NCBI GenBank assembly: GCA_002205125.1
Contig: NIOE01000004.1
Coordinates: 186,001 to 250,000 of the forward strand
Length of the DNA stretch: 64,000 bases
Reading direction: 5' to 3'
Source: Roseateles noduli
GTDB lineage: Bacteria; Pseudomonadota; Gammaproteobacteria; Burkholderiales; Burkholderiaceae_C
The notes below the pieces were generated by a model that did no database searches, was not told where the DNA came from, and was given only the letters and a program-made list of their open reading frames with translations. Position numbers and translations under genes: made by a program. Of this stretch, positions 43,146-51,844 are shown piece by piece. The first letter of the stretch is position 1. The number at the start of each line of letters is the position of its first letter.

Positions 43146-43999
43146 CACTGGAGTCTCTTTAACTCGCCATCGAGCAGCTTGACCAGGCTCGCTTTGGAGT
43201 TCAATGGGATGACGAACAAGTGGACGCGGACAGGCAGTTTCATCGGCTTGAGCTTTGCACTCAGCTTCGCTTGAATCGAACTGGCTTCGACTTTCAGCGC
43301 TTGAAGATACTGCGCCGTCGTCTTCGTATGTCCCTTTAGCGCCACACTGTCATAGGTGATTAGTACGGGGACGCATGCGGCGTCAAAAACTTCGTCGATC
43401 GAGGTGTTCTTATGAAGCAGCTTCGAAAGCCTTGGGTAGTGGGGCGAAGACTTGTCTAGCTTGTTTGCGATTAGCGCGACTTCGTTTTTCATGTAGTTGA
43501 TGCGCGTGTGATCCCAGATCTCCTTGGCGACATCTCGAACAGCGCTCGTGGCGTTGTCGTAGAACTTGACTTCACCAATCCAGAGTTCGAGCTTCCCGCT
43601 AACCTCAACCACGTGAACTGCGTCGTACCCTTTCACTGTTCCGTTGACGGCGTCTTTCCAGTACATCTTGCTGATCGCCGGGACCGATTGGTAAATCTGG
43701 CGCAGCGCGATGTGAAGGAAGAGCTCGCCGAACTCGCCACGGTGCTTGTACTTATCGGTCTGGTAGACAAGTCCGGCAGCCTTTCTGATGAGACGAAGAG
43801 CGTTGCCAGGTTTTAGCTGGTTGAGTTCATCGGCAGCAAGGCAGAACTCCGGCAGCCATTCCATGGCGTGCTCCGCCAGTGCGTCTCCGCGCCACTTGGT
43901 GCCCGCATAGCCGGCGCAAAGCGCGGCAAGGGATGGATCCAGTGTCAAGTCGCTCACAGCGACGGTGAGAAGAGGATCCGGCGGAGCGGGATACGGCAT
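43145..43999 (-). CDS. hamA: Hachiman nuclease HamA (DUF1837)
   Basis: This 284-residue protein has a DUF1837/HamA nuclease core: GEFGELFLHIALRQIY near residue 88, KGYDAVHVVE near 126 and LWIGEVKFYDNA near 141, which supply the E, D and ExK of a PD-(D/E)xK active site. In Hachiman, HamA degrades DNA once HamB senses damage. I chose ATG 43999 (MPYPAPPDPLL). An open upstream extension to 44113 is AT-richer, has no homology and contains a promoter-like TAGACAAT, so it probably is the promoter region. It overlaps hamB by one base at the stop/start. Confidence 0.88.
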   Translation of the reverse strand: MPYPAPPDPLLTVAVSDLTLDPSLAALCAGYAGTKWRGDALAEHAMEWLPEFCLAADELNQLKPGNALRLIRKAAGLVYQTDKYKHRGEFGELFLHIALRQIYQSVPAISKMYWKDAVNGTVKGYDAVHVVEVSGKLELWIGEVKFYDNATSAVRDVAKEIWDHTRINYMKNEVALIANKLDKSSPHYPRLSKLLHKNTSIDEVFDAACVPVLITYDSVALKGHTKTTAQYLQALKVEASSIQAKLSAKLKPMKLPVRVHLFVIPLNSKASLVKLLDGELKRLQ

Positions 44000-44264
44000 G
44001 TATGAACGCCATAGGAGTCTCGACAAGCTATTGTCTACTACGAGTGCAGCTAAAACGGATGCTCTAGGGTGACTCCTCTCAGGGAGAGTAGGTAGATCCA
44101 GCCCGCCAACCAATCAGGTTTCGAGCGTCTATCGAGGAATTTTTTGGTGGTTCCGAGATGATTGCGCTGCCAGCAATTCGCTTCTCTGCGAGCTCTTCTT
44201 CCGGGTGGCTAGTCAGAATGAGCGCTCTAGGGAGGCGATCCTAAGCACAATGCGAGCGAAGCCT
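44000..44264. other. Intergenic region upstream of hamA, no gene
   Basis: These 265 bp are AT-richer than the flanks and hold no convincing coding sequence. On the minus strand, TAGACAAT about 30-40 bases before the hamA start is a possible -10 element. No terminator hairpin is evident between the hipA remnant and hamA. Confidence 0.4.
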
Positions 44265-44816
44265 TTATCCCGCGAATGAGGGGCAGTCGTTGCCACTTCC
44301 GCGGGCCAGAAGCTTTCCCCTCATCGTCGGAATGACGATAAATCGAAGCCACCACGCGAACGTCGATTCACGACCCGCATTCACTTTCGCGCCTTTCGGC
44401 ATCGTCTCGTGTACTCGCGCCATCGCCATCGCCCTCGCCCTCGCCCTCGCCTTCTCCGCGAAGTCGAGCAGCGACTCAAACTTGTCTACGACTCCGCTTA
44501 CGATGCACTCGGCGGTGGGAGCGTCCAGCCTCAATTCAATGCCGACTTTGATGACGATTTTGCGGTTGGTGTCGTGGAAGGTCTTTGCGCCATCGGAAGG
44601 GATGGTCATCCGCATATGTGGATAGGTCGCGCCCTCATCTGCGAACGCCGGGGTGTAGAAGTGTTCCGTCGCAATCAGGTCGTAGTGGGGTGCTAGCTCA
44701 ATGCTCCGCCTAGACACAAAGAGCGAAAGGTTCTTCAGATGGTTGTCGTCGTTGGCAATGAGGATGTTGAAGGCGAGCCATCGGAACAGTCCCACACGCG
44801 TCTTTGTCCGATTCAT
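44265..44816 (-). pseudogene. HipA toxin kinase, C-terminal remnant
   Basis: This 183-codon frame matches only the C-terminal half of HipA kinases. FRWLAFNILIANDDNHLKN carries the catalytic Asp and Asn of the loop (N.D.H.KN), and ELAPHYDLIAT gives the metal-binding Asp. The N-terminal 200 or more residues of a normal HipA (about 400 long), including the ATP-binding part, are missing. The frame is joined to the 5' part of a hipB-like gene in a different phase, so the product cannot be a working toxin. A (GCCCTC/GCCATC)n six-base repeat near 44420-44452 encodes ARARAMAMAR. Confidence 0.75.
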
Positions 44817-44994
44817 CGATCAACTGCAGCAACCTCCCAACCTGCATCATCGCCTTCCCCCGCTCCGCATCCACCGCAAACTGCTTGCTGACGTTGACGC
44901 ATCCGGCCACACCGTCTTGTCTCAGCTTCGCTTGCTTCGGGACTGCTCGGATGATTAAACCGAGGTCTTCCGGCGACTTGATCAAACTCTTCAT
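44710..44994 (-). pseudogene. HipB antitoxin remnant fused out of frame to hipA 3' end
   Basis: The first 60 or so residues look like a HipB-type XRE antitoxin: IKSPEDLGLIIRAVPKQAK, then GVAGCVNVSKQFAVDAERGKAMMQVGRLLQ in the places of the HTH and the …ERGK signature. Homology ends near position 44820, and the frame then runs through hipA sequence in the wrong phase to a stop at 44710. A deletion that removed the end of hipB and the first half of hipA explains both frames. Several HTH residues are unusual (RQDGVAG), so it may also have drifted. Confidence 0.6.
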
Positions 44995-45014
44995 GAAATG
45001 GGGTCAGGTTGTGC

Positions 45015-45078
45015 CTACGCTCGTAGACTTTTTTGAGTTTTGGGCGTCGACGGCAGCGAAGAGTCTGCGCTCGTAGAC
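45015..45078. promoter_or_regulatory. Pair of direct/palindromic repeats upstream of hipB remnant
   Basis: CTACGCTCGTAG (45015-45026) is a perfect-armed palindrome (CTACG/CGTAG). A near copy CTGCGCTCGTAGAC lies at 45065-45078, 50 bp away. Both include GCTCGTAGAC. Two spaced copies in front of a HipB-like gene fit old autoregulatory operators. Confidence 0.45.
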
Positions 45079-45223
45079 ATTTCTGAAACCTGGCCGGCCT
45101 GGGCCAGAACTTCACAAGTTTCGCAAACCTGCCCCTATACCTTCGCAACCCATCGCAACTTCATCGTTGCCCGTCGGCCCATCCGCTGCGAACATTGTGA
45201 ACTTCCCCATTTCACAACCTGCA

Positions 45224-45658
45224 ATGGACTGGCCTTCAGCGCTGTCGAGCGCTTCTTCGACGGAGATGCTTCGCAGCGAGCTGGTGCTTCCCCGGCACGC
45301 GAACCACTACGGCACCCTGTTCGGCCCTGAGGCCTTGTCCTGGCTCGGCCAGAACGCCCACATGGTGGCCACGCGCTTCTGCCACCAGGACATCGTCATG
45401 GTGGCCGTGAAGGACGTGCAGTTCCTCGCCCCGGTCCCTGTGGGCTCCGTCCTCCACATTCACTCCGGCGTGACCCGCGTCGGCGGCACCTCGATGACCG
45501 TCGAGGTCCACGCCCGCATCGACAATGCGGCCCCTTCCGACGTCCTCCGCGCGACCTTCGAGATGGTCGCCGTCGACGGCGGCAAGCCCTGCCGGATCAC
45601 CCCTCGCACCACCCCCGCCGGGCAGACGCTAACCTCGATCCCATCGGGCCAGGCCTGA
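45224..45658 (+). CDS. Hotdog-fold acyl-CoA thioesterase (YciA/BACH-like)
   Basis: This 144-residue protein has the acyl-CoA thioesterase pattern: [34 protein letters not shown] (in pieces [15 protein letters not shown] and AHMVATRF), and [18 protein letters not shown]. The Asn-His-x-Gly-x-Leu-Phe-Gly block is the family signature. It hydrolyses acyl-CoA esters in the cytoplasm, possibly adjusting free CoA for the neighbouring methylcitrate genes. An upstream TTG at 45167 is open, but I prefer ATG 45224. It lies 50 bp before prpC on the same strand. Confidence 0.8.
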   Translation: MDWPSALSSASSTEMLRSELVLPRHANHYGTLFGPEALSWLGQNAHMVATRFCHQDIVMVAVKDVQFLAPVPVGSVLHIHSGVTRVGGTSMTVEVHARIDNAAPSDVLRATFEMVAVDGGKPCRITPRTTPAGQTLTSIPSGQA

Positions 45659-45708
45659 GCCTGCCCGTCCCAATTCCCCCCAAGATTCCACTTCCAGGAG
45701 ACATCCCC

Positions 45709-46881
45709 ATGAGCGACACCACGACCGCGAACGCGGCAGCCGCACCCGCCTTCAAGCCCAAGAAGTCCGTCGCCCTGTCCGGCGTCGCCGCCGGCACCAC
45801 CGCCCTGTGCACCGTCGGCCGCACCGGCAACGACCTGCACTACCGCGGCTACGACATCCTCGAACTCGCCGAACGCTGCGAGTTCGAAGAAATCGCCCAC
45901 CTGCTCGTCCACGGCAAGCTCCCCAACGTCGCCGAACTCCGCGCCTACAAGGACAAGCTTAAGGCCCTGCGCGGCCTGCCCGCCGCCGTCATGGACGCGC
46001 TCGAAACCCTCCCCGCCGCCGCCCACCCCATGGACGTGATGCGCACCGGCGTCTCCGCCCTCGGCTGCTCCCTCCCCGAGAAGGACGACCACAACCTCCC
46101 AGGCGCCCGCGACATCGCCGACAAGCTCATGGCCTCCTTCGGCTCCATGCTGCTGTACTGGTACCACTTCAGCCACAACGGCCGCTCCATCGACGTCGAA
46201 ACCGACGACGACTCCATCGGCGCCCACTTCCTGCACCTGCTCCACGGCAAGCCGCCCACCAAGAGCTGGGAACGCGCGATGCACACCTCGCTGATCCTCT
46301 ACGCGGAGCACGAGTTCAACGCCTCCACCTTCACCGCCCGCGTCATCGCCGGCACCGGCTCCGACATGCACTCGGCCATCGCCGGCGCCATCGGCGCCCT
46401 CCGCGGCCCGAAGCACGGCGGCGCCAACGAGGTCGCCTTCGAGATCCAGAAGCGCTACGACACCCCCGACGAAGCCGAGGCCGACATCCGCCGCCGCGTC
46501 GAGGCCAAGGAAGTCGTCATCGGCTTCGGCCACCCCGTCTACACCGTCTCCGACCCCCGCAACGAGGTCATCAAGAAGGTCGCCCACCACCTGTCCCAGG
46601 ACGCCGGCTCGACCAAGATGTACGACATCGCCGAACGCCTCGAACGCACCATGTGGGACGCCAAGAAGATGTTCCCCAACCTGGACTGGTTCAGCGCCGT
46701 CAGCTATCACATGATGGGCGTCCCCACCGCCATGTTCACCCCGCTGTTCGTCATCGCCCGCACCAGCGGCTGGGCCGCCCACGTGGTCGAACAGCGCCAG
46801 GACAACAAGATCATCCGACCCAGCGCCGTCTACACCGGCCCGGAAGACCAGGTCTTCGTCCCGCTGGCACAGCGCCCCTGA
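45709..46881 (+). CDS. prpC: 2-methylcitrate synthase
   Basis: This 390-residue citrate-synthase fold enzyme condenses propionyl-CoA and oxaloacetate. Catalytic residues are seen in [10 protein letters not shown] (His near 200), GPKHGGANE (His near 240) and PNLDWFSA (Asp near 330). It is shorter than GltA and lacks its N-terminal domain, as expected for PrpC. ATG 45709 follows CCAGGAGACATCCCC. The next gene is acnD, 42 bp downstream, so it heads a methylcitrate operon. Confidence 0.92.
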   Translation: MSDTTTANAAAAPAFKPKKSVALSGVAAGTTALCTVGRTGNDLHYRGYDILELAERCEFEEIAHLLVHGKLPNVAELRAYKDKLKALRGLPAAVMDALETLPAAAHPMDVMRTGVSALGCSLPEKDDHNLPGARDIADKLMASFGSMLLYWYHFSHNGRSIDVETDDDSIGAHFLHLLHGKPPTKSWERAMHTSLILYAEHEFNASTFTARVIAGTGSDMHSAIAGAIGALRGPKHGGANEVAFEIQKRYDTPDEAEADIRRRVEAKEVVIGFGHPVYTVSDPRNEVIKKVAHHLSQDAGSTKMYDIAERLERTMWDAKKMFPNLDWFSAVSYHMMGVPTAMFTPLFVIARTSGWAAHVVEQRQDNKIIRPSAVYTGPEDQVFVPLAQRP

Positions 46882-46923
46882 GGACACGACGACCGCGATG
46901 ACCGCATGAGAGAAGTTTCAGCA

Positions 46924-49572
46924 ATGCCAGCCACGACGCCCGCACCCACCATCGCCTCGGCGATCCCGCTCAACGAGCAATGGCGCAAGCCGCTGGCCGG
47001 CACCGCCCTCGACTGGTTCGACGCGCGCGCCGCCGTCGAGGCGCTGCGCCCCGGCGCGTGGGAACGCATGTCCTACACCGCCCGCGTCCACGCCGAGAAC
47101 CTGGTGCGCCGCTGCGAACCCGCGGCGCTCGACGAGTGCCTGCTGCAGCTCGCCGACGGCAAGGCCGATCGCGACTTCCCCTGGTACCCCGCGCGCGTGG
47201 TCTGCCACGACATCCTGGGCCAGACCGCGCTCGTGGACCTGGCCGGCCTGCGCGACGCGATCGCCGACCAGGGCGGCGATCCCGCGAAGGTGAACCCGGT
47301 CGTGCCGGTGCAGCTGATCGTCGACCACTCGCTGGCCGTCGAGTGCGGCGGCTTCGATCCTCAAGCCTTCGAGAAGAACCGCGCGATCGAGGACCGCCGC
47401 AACGAGGACCGCTTCCACTTCATCGAGTGGTGCCGCACGGCGTTCCGCAACGTCGACGTGATCCCGCCGGGGAACGGGATCATGCATCAGATCAATCTGG
47501 AGCGGATGTCGCCCGTCGTGCACGTGGACCGCGGCGTCGCCTATCCCGATACCTGCGTCGGCACCGACAGCCACACGCCCCACGTCGACGCGCTCGGCGT
47601 GATCGCCGTCGGCGTCGGCGGGCTGGAAGCGGAGAACGTGATGCTCGGCCGCGCCTCGTGGATGCGCCTGCCCGACATCGTCGGCGTCGAGCTCACCGGC
47701 CGCCGCCAACCCGGCATCACCGCCACCGACCTGGTGCTCGCGCTCACCGAGTTCCTGCGCAAGGAAAAGGTCGTCGGCGCCTACCTGGAGTTCTACGGCG
47801 AAGGCGTCTCCGGCCTCACCCTCGGCGACCGCGCCACCATCTCCAACATGGCGCCCGAATACGGCGCCACCGCCGCGCTCTTCGCCATCGACGAGCAGAC
47901 CCTGACCTACCTGCGCCTCACCGGGCGCGAGGAAGCGCAGGTCCAGCTCGTCGAGACCTACGCGAAGGCGGCAGGACTCTGGTCCGGTGAAGGCAACACG
48001 CTGTCCGGCGTCGTCTACCCGCGCGTGCTGAAGTTCGACCTGGCCAGCGTCGTGCGCAACATGGCCGGTCCGTCGAATCCGCATCGCCGCCTGCCGACCT
48101 CCGCGCTGACCGAGCGCGGCATCGCCGGCCCGTGGACCGAAGAACCCGGCCGCATGCCCGACGGCGCCGTGATCATCGCGGCCATCACCAGCTGCACGAA
48201 CACGAGCAACCCGCGCAACGTCATCGCCGCCGCGCTGCTCGCGCGCAATGCGCGACGCCTCGGTCTGACGCGCAAGCCGTGGGTGAAGACCTCGCTGGCG
48301 CCCGGCTCGCGCGCGGTCACGCTGTACCTCGAAGAAGCCGGGCTGCTCGGCGATCTGGAGGCACTGGGCTTCGGCGTCGTCGCCTATGCCTGCACCTCGT
48401 GCAACGGCATGTCCGGCGCGCTGGATCCCGCCATCGACCGCGAGATCGTCGAGCGCGACCTCTACGCCACCGCCGTGCTCTCCGGCAACCGCAACTTCGA
48501 CGGCCGCATCCACCCGCGTGCCAAGCAGGCCTTCCTGGCCTCGCCGCCGCTGGTGGTCGCCTACGCGATCGCGGGCACCATCCGCTTCGACATCGAACGC
48601 GACGTGCTCGGCGTCGTCGAGGGCCGCGAGATCCGCCTGAAGGACCTCTGGCCCGAGGACGACGAGATCGACGCGCTGGTGCGCGCGAGCGTGAAGCCGG
48701 AGCAGTTCCGCAAGGTCTACGAGCCGATGTTCGCGATCACCGCAGCGTCGGCCACGAAGACCGAGCCGTTGTATGACTGGCGCGCGCAGTCGACCTACAT
48801 CCGCCGCCCGCCCTACTGGGAAGGCGCGCTGGCCGGCGAACGCACGCTGCGCGGCATGCGCGCGCTGGCGGTGCTGCCGGACAACATCACCACCGACCAC
48901 CTGTCGCCGTCCAACGCGATCATGATGGACTCGGCTGCCGGCGAGTACCTCTTCAAGATGGGCCTGCCCGAGGAGGACTTCAACTCCTATGCCACCCACC
49001 GCGGCGACCACCTGACCGCGCAGCGCGCCACCTTCGCCAATCCGACGCTGAAGAACGAGATGGTCCGCGGCGCCGACGGCGAGGTGCTGGCCGGCTCGTT
49101 CGCGCGACTGGAGCCCGAGGGCCAGGTCATGCGCATGTGGGAAGCCATCGAGACCTACATGGAGCGTCGTCAGCCGCTGATCATCGTCGCCGGCGCGGAC
49201 TACGGGCAGGGCTCGTCGCGCGACTGGGCGGCGAAGGGCGTGCGCCTCGCCGGCGTCGAGGCGATCGTCGCCGAAGGCTTCGAACGCATCCACCGCACCA
49301 ACCTGATCGGCATGGGCGTGCTGCCGCTGGAGTTCCTCGCGGGAACGACGCGTCTCACGCTCGGCCTGGACGGCTCGGAAACCTACGACGTGTCAGGCGC
49401 GCTGTCGCCGCGCGCGACGCTGACGGTCATCGTCCACCGCCGCAACGGCGAGCGCATCGAAGTGCCGGTGCGTTGCCGCCTCGACACCGCTGAAGAGGTC
49501 GAGGTCTACCAGGCCGGCGGCGTGCTCCAGCGTTTCGCGCAGGACTTCCTGGCCGCGGCCGAAGCGGCCTGA
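46924..49572 (+). CDS. acnD: Fe–S-dependent 2-methylcitrate dehydratase
   Basis: This 882-residue aconitase-superfamily protein has 4Fe-4S ligands in ITSCTNTSNP and YACTSCNGMSG, whose NGMSG form is characteristic of AcnD rather than AcnA. Substrate-site segments include DSHTPHVDALGV, TDHLSPSNAI, SYATHRGDH and YGQGSSRDWAAKG. AcnD dehydrates 2-methylcitrate to an aconitate isomer that PrpF then converts. The start is ATG 46924 (MPATTPAP), with GAGAGAAG before it; ATG 46906 would also be in frame. It is followed by prpF 75 bp later. Confidence 0.92.
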   Translation: MPATTPAPTIASAIPLNEQWRKPLAGTALDWFDARAAVEALRPGAWERMSYTARVHAENLVRRCEPAALDECLLQLADGKADRDFPWYPARVVCHDILGQTALVDLAGLRDAIADQGGDPAKVNPVVPVQLIVDHSLAVECGGFDPQAFEKNRAIEDRRNEDRFHFIEWCRTAFRNVDVIPPGNGIMHQINLERMSPVVHVDRGVAYPDTCVGTDSHTPHVDALGVIAVGVGGLEAENVMLGRASWMRLPDIVGVELTGRRQPGITATDLVLALTEFLRKEKVVGAYLEFYGEGVSGLTLGDRATISNMAPEYGATAALFAIDEQTLTYLRLTGREEAQVQLVETYAKAAGLWSGEGNTLSGVVYPRVLKFDLASVVRNMAGPSNPHRRLPTSALTERGIAGPWTEEPGRMPDGAVIIAAITSCTNTSNPRNVIAAALLARNARRLGLTRKPWVKTSLAPGSRAVTLYLEEAGLLGDLEALGFGVVAYACTSCNGMSGALDPAIDREIVERDLYATAVLSGNRNFDGRIHPRAKQAFLASPPLVVAYAIAGTIRFDIERDVLGVVEGREIRLKDLWPEDDEIDALVRASVKPEQFRKVYEPMFAITAASATKTEPLYDWRAQSTYIRRPPYWEGALAGERTLRGMRALAVLPDNITTDHLSPSNAIMMDSAAGEYLFKMGLPEEDFNSYATHRGDHLTAQRATFANPTLKNEMVRGADGEVLAGSFARLEPEGQVMRMWEAIETYMERRQPLIIVAGADYGQGSSRDWAAKGVRLAGVEAIVAEGFERIHRTNLIGMGVLPLEFLAGTTRLTLGLDGSETYDVSGALSPRATLTVIVHRRNGERIEVPVRCRLDTAEEVEVYQAGGVLQRFAQDFLAAAEAA

Positions 49573-49647
49573 GGTCGCGCGGTGCTCGACGGAACCTCGC
49601 GAGCACCGCGAACCTCGTGAACATCGGGAACAACGACGGAAGCAGTC

Positions 49648-50859
49648 ATGAGTTTTCTCCCTCAAGTGAAGATCCCCGCGACCTACCTGCGGGGCGGTAC
49701 CAGCAAGGGCGTGTTCTTCCGCCTGGACGATCTGCCCGAGGCCGCGCGCGTGCCCGGCGCCGCGCGCGACCGGCTGCTGATGCGCGTCATCGGCAGCCCC
49801 GATCCCTACGGCAAGCAGATCGACGGCATGGGCGGCGCGACGTCGAGCACCAGCAAGACGGTGATCATTTCGCGCAGCACGCAACCGGGGCACGACGTCG
49901 ACTACCTGTTCGGTCAGGTGGCCATCGACACGGCGCTGGTCGACTGGTCCGGCAACTGCGGCAACCTGTCGGCGGCGGTCGGACCGTTCGCGATCCAGGC
50001 GGGTTTCATCGACGCGGCCACGCTGCCGCGCGACGGCATCGCCACGGTGCGCATCTGGCAGGCCAACATCGGCAAGACCATCGTCGCCAAGGTGCCGATG
50101 CGGGATGGGCAGGTGCAGGAGAGCGGCGACTTCGAGCTCGACGGCGTGACCTTCCCGGCGGCGGAGGTGGAGCTGGCCTTCCTCGATCCGGGCAATGACG
50201 ATGCCGACGGCGACGACGCCGGCGGCGCGCTGTTCCCGACCGGGAACGTCGTGGACGTGCTGACGATGCCGGAGGACCTCGTCCCCGGCGGCCAGCTGCG
50301 CGCGACCCTGATCAACGCGGGCATCCCGGCGGTCTTCGTCGATGCGAAGGACCTGGGCTACTCGGGCACCGAGCTTCAGGACGCGATCAACGGCGACGCC
50401 GCGGCGCTGAAGCGGCTCGAAGCGATCCGCGCGCATGCCGCGCTGCACATGGGGCTGATCAAGACGCTGGACGAGGCGAAGACCCGTCAGCACACGCCGA
50501 AGCTGGCCTTCGTCGCGCCGCCGGCTAGCTATCGCTCGTCGGCCGGCAAGACCGTCGAGGCCGGCGACATCGACGTGCTGGTGCGCGCGATGTCCATGGG
50601 CAAGCTGCACCACGCGATGATGGGCACGGCGGCGGTGGCCATCGGCACCGCGGCCGCGATCCCCGGCACGCTGGTGTGCGAGGCCGCGGGCGGCAAGGCG
50701 CTGCCGGCGGTGCGCTTCGGCCATCCGTCGGGCACGCTGCGCGTCGGCGCGGAAGCGGTCCAGGAAGGCGGTGCATGGCGCGTGACGCAGGCGGTGATGA
50801 GCCGCAGTGCGCGCATCCTGATGGAAGGCACCGTGCGCGTGCCCGCCGAGTCGCTGTGA
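49648..50859 (+). CDS. prpF: 2-methylaconitate cis-trans isomerase
   Basis: This 403-residue protein has the PrpF/DUF453 diaminopimelate-epimerase-like fold. Markers are TYLRGGTSKGVFFRL near residue 12, IGSPDPYGKQIDGMGGATSSTSK near 50 (cut: DPYGKQIDGMGGATSS), GNCGNLSAAVGPFAI near 108 and FGHPSGTLRVG near 360. It is needed with AcnD to make 2-methyl-cis-aconitate. It has a short C-terminal sequence and no frameshift. Spacing to the neighbours on each side is about 70 bp. Confidence 0.92.
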   Translation: MSFLPQVKIPATYLRGGTSKGVFFRLDDLPEAARVPGAARDRLLMRVIGSPDPYGKQIDGMGGATSSTSKTVIISRSTQPGHDVDYLFGQVAIDTALVDWSGNCGNLSAAVGPFAIQAGFIDAATLPRDGIATVRIWQANIGKTIVAKVPMRDGQVQESGDFELDGVTFPAAEVELAFLDPGNDDADGDDAGGALFPTGNVVDVLTMPEDLVPGGQLRATLINAGIPAVFVDAKDLGYSGTELQDAINGDAAALKRLEAIRAHAALHMGLIKTLDEAKTRQHTPKLAFVAPPASYRSSAGKTVEAGDIDVLVRAMSMGKLHHAMMGTAAVAIGTAAAIPGTLVCEAAGGKALPAVRFGHPSGTLRVGAEAVQEGGAWRVTQAVMSRSARILMEGTVRVPAESL

Positions 50860-50928
50860 TCGATCGCGGTTGATCCCGCCCTCGACATCCGTATCGAATT
50901 CGACTTCAGACATTCAAAGAGAACTGAC

Positions 50929-51792
50929 ATGACATCGACCCGCAAGACGCTGCGCGCGCTGGTGAACGAACGCCGTGGCGTGCTGGTGCCGGGCGCGTTC
51001 AACGCGCTGTCGGCCAAGGTGATCGAGGACCTCGGCTTCGAGGCGATCTACGTGACCGGCGCTGGCGTGACCAACATGTGGTTCGGCCTGCCGGACCAGG
51101 GCTTCATGGGCCTGTCTGAGATCGCCGACCACACCGCGCGCATCCGCGACGCGGTGAACCTGCCGCTGATCGTCGACGCCGACACCGGCTTCGGCAACGC
51201 GCTGAACGTGCGCCACACGGTGCGCGTGCTGGAACGTGCCGGCGCGGATTGCATCCAGCTCGAAGACCAGGTGGCGCCCAAGCGCTGCGGGCACTTCACC
51301 GGCAAGGAGGTCATCTCGACCGAGGAGGCGGTGAGCAAGATCAAGGCGGCGGTGGATGCGCGGCGCGATCCGGACTTCCTGATCATGGCCCGCACGGACG
51401 CCTGCGCGACGCAGGGCTTCGAGGCCGCGATCGAGCGCGCGCAGCGCTTCGCCGAGGCCGGCGCGGACATCCTGTTCGTCGAGGCGGTGACGAAGGCGGA
51501 AGAGATCCGCGCACTGCCGCAGCGTCTGTCGACGCCGCAGCTGATGAACATGGTGATCGGCGGCAAGACGCCCATCACCGATGCGGGCGAGTTGCAGCAG
51601 ATGGGCTACGGCGTCGTGCTGTATGCCAACGCGGCATTGCAAGGCGCGGTGGCCGGGATGCAGAAGGCGCTGGGCGTGCTCAAGACGCAGCGCCGCATCG
51701 ACGAGGATCCCAACCTGGTCATCCCGTTCGCCGAGCGCCAGCGCCTGGTGAACAAGCCGGAGTGGGATGCGCTGGAGAAGAAGTACACCTGA
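50929..51792 (+). CDS. Isocitrate lyase/PEP mutase family; likely methylisocitrate lyase
   Basis: This 287-residue TIM-barrel protein has metal-binding DADTGFGNALNV near residue 83 and the active-site loop KRCGH near 122, with FLIMARTDA after. KRCGH with its catalytic Cys is conserved in methylisocitrate and isocitrate lyases. At the end of prpC–acnD–prpF it would complete the cycle, releasing pyruvate and succinate. It also resembles oxaloacetate decarboxylase-type homologues, and a canonical prpB could lie elsewhere, so I leave the symbol blank. A hairpin terminator follows at 51820. Confidence 0.78.
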   Translation: MTSTRKTLRALVNERRGVLVPGAFNALSAKVIEDLGFEAIYVTGAGVTNMWFGLPDQGFMGLSEIADHTARIRDAVNLPLIVDADTGFGNALNVRHTVRVLERAGADCIQLEDQVAPKRCGHFTGKEVISTEEAVSKIKAAVDARRDPDFLIMARTDACATQGFEAAIERAQRFAEAGADILFVEAVTKAEEIRALPQRLSTPQLMNMVIGGKTPITDAGELQQMGYGVVLYANAALQGAVAGMQKALGVLKTQRRIDEDPNLVIPFAERQRLVNKPEWDALEKKYT

Positions 51793-51819
51793 GCCCCTCG
51801 ACGACCGCAGCTCGTGTTC

Positions 51820-51844
51820 CCCTCTCCCGGATTGCGGGAGAGGG
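51820..51844. terminator. Hairpin (REP-like) after the methylcitrate operon
   Basis: A perfect 10-bp stem (CCCTCTCCCG / CGGGAGAGGG) with a 5-base loop lies 28 bp after the last methylcitrate gene. It lacks a T-run. This GGGAGAGGG hairpin type is also a common dispersed repeat in GC-rich proteobacteria, so it may be a terminator or REP element or both. Confidence 0.55.

Noticed and set aside
44420-44452. Six-base GCCCTC/GCCATC repeat as a phase-variation tract
   Set aside because: It lies in a hipA remnant and is a multiple of three, so no on/off switching would result.
45460-46887. Glycine/valine-rich minus-strand frame opposite prpC
   Set aside because: Repetitive GVGDG-type translation of a GC-skewed gene; no domain.
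46918-49293. Long minus-strand open frame of about 790 codons across acnD
   Set aside because: It is an antisense shadow caused by high third-position GC; low-complexity, no domain, and acnD on the other strand is unmistakable.
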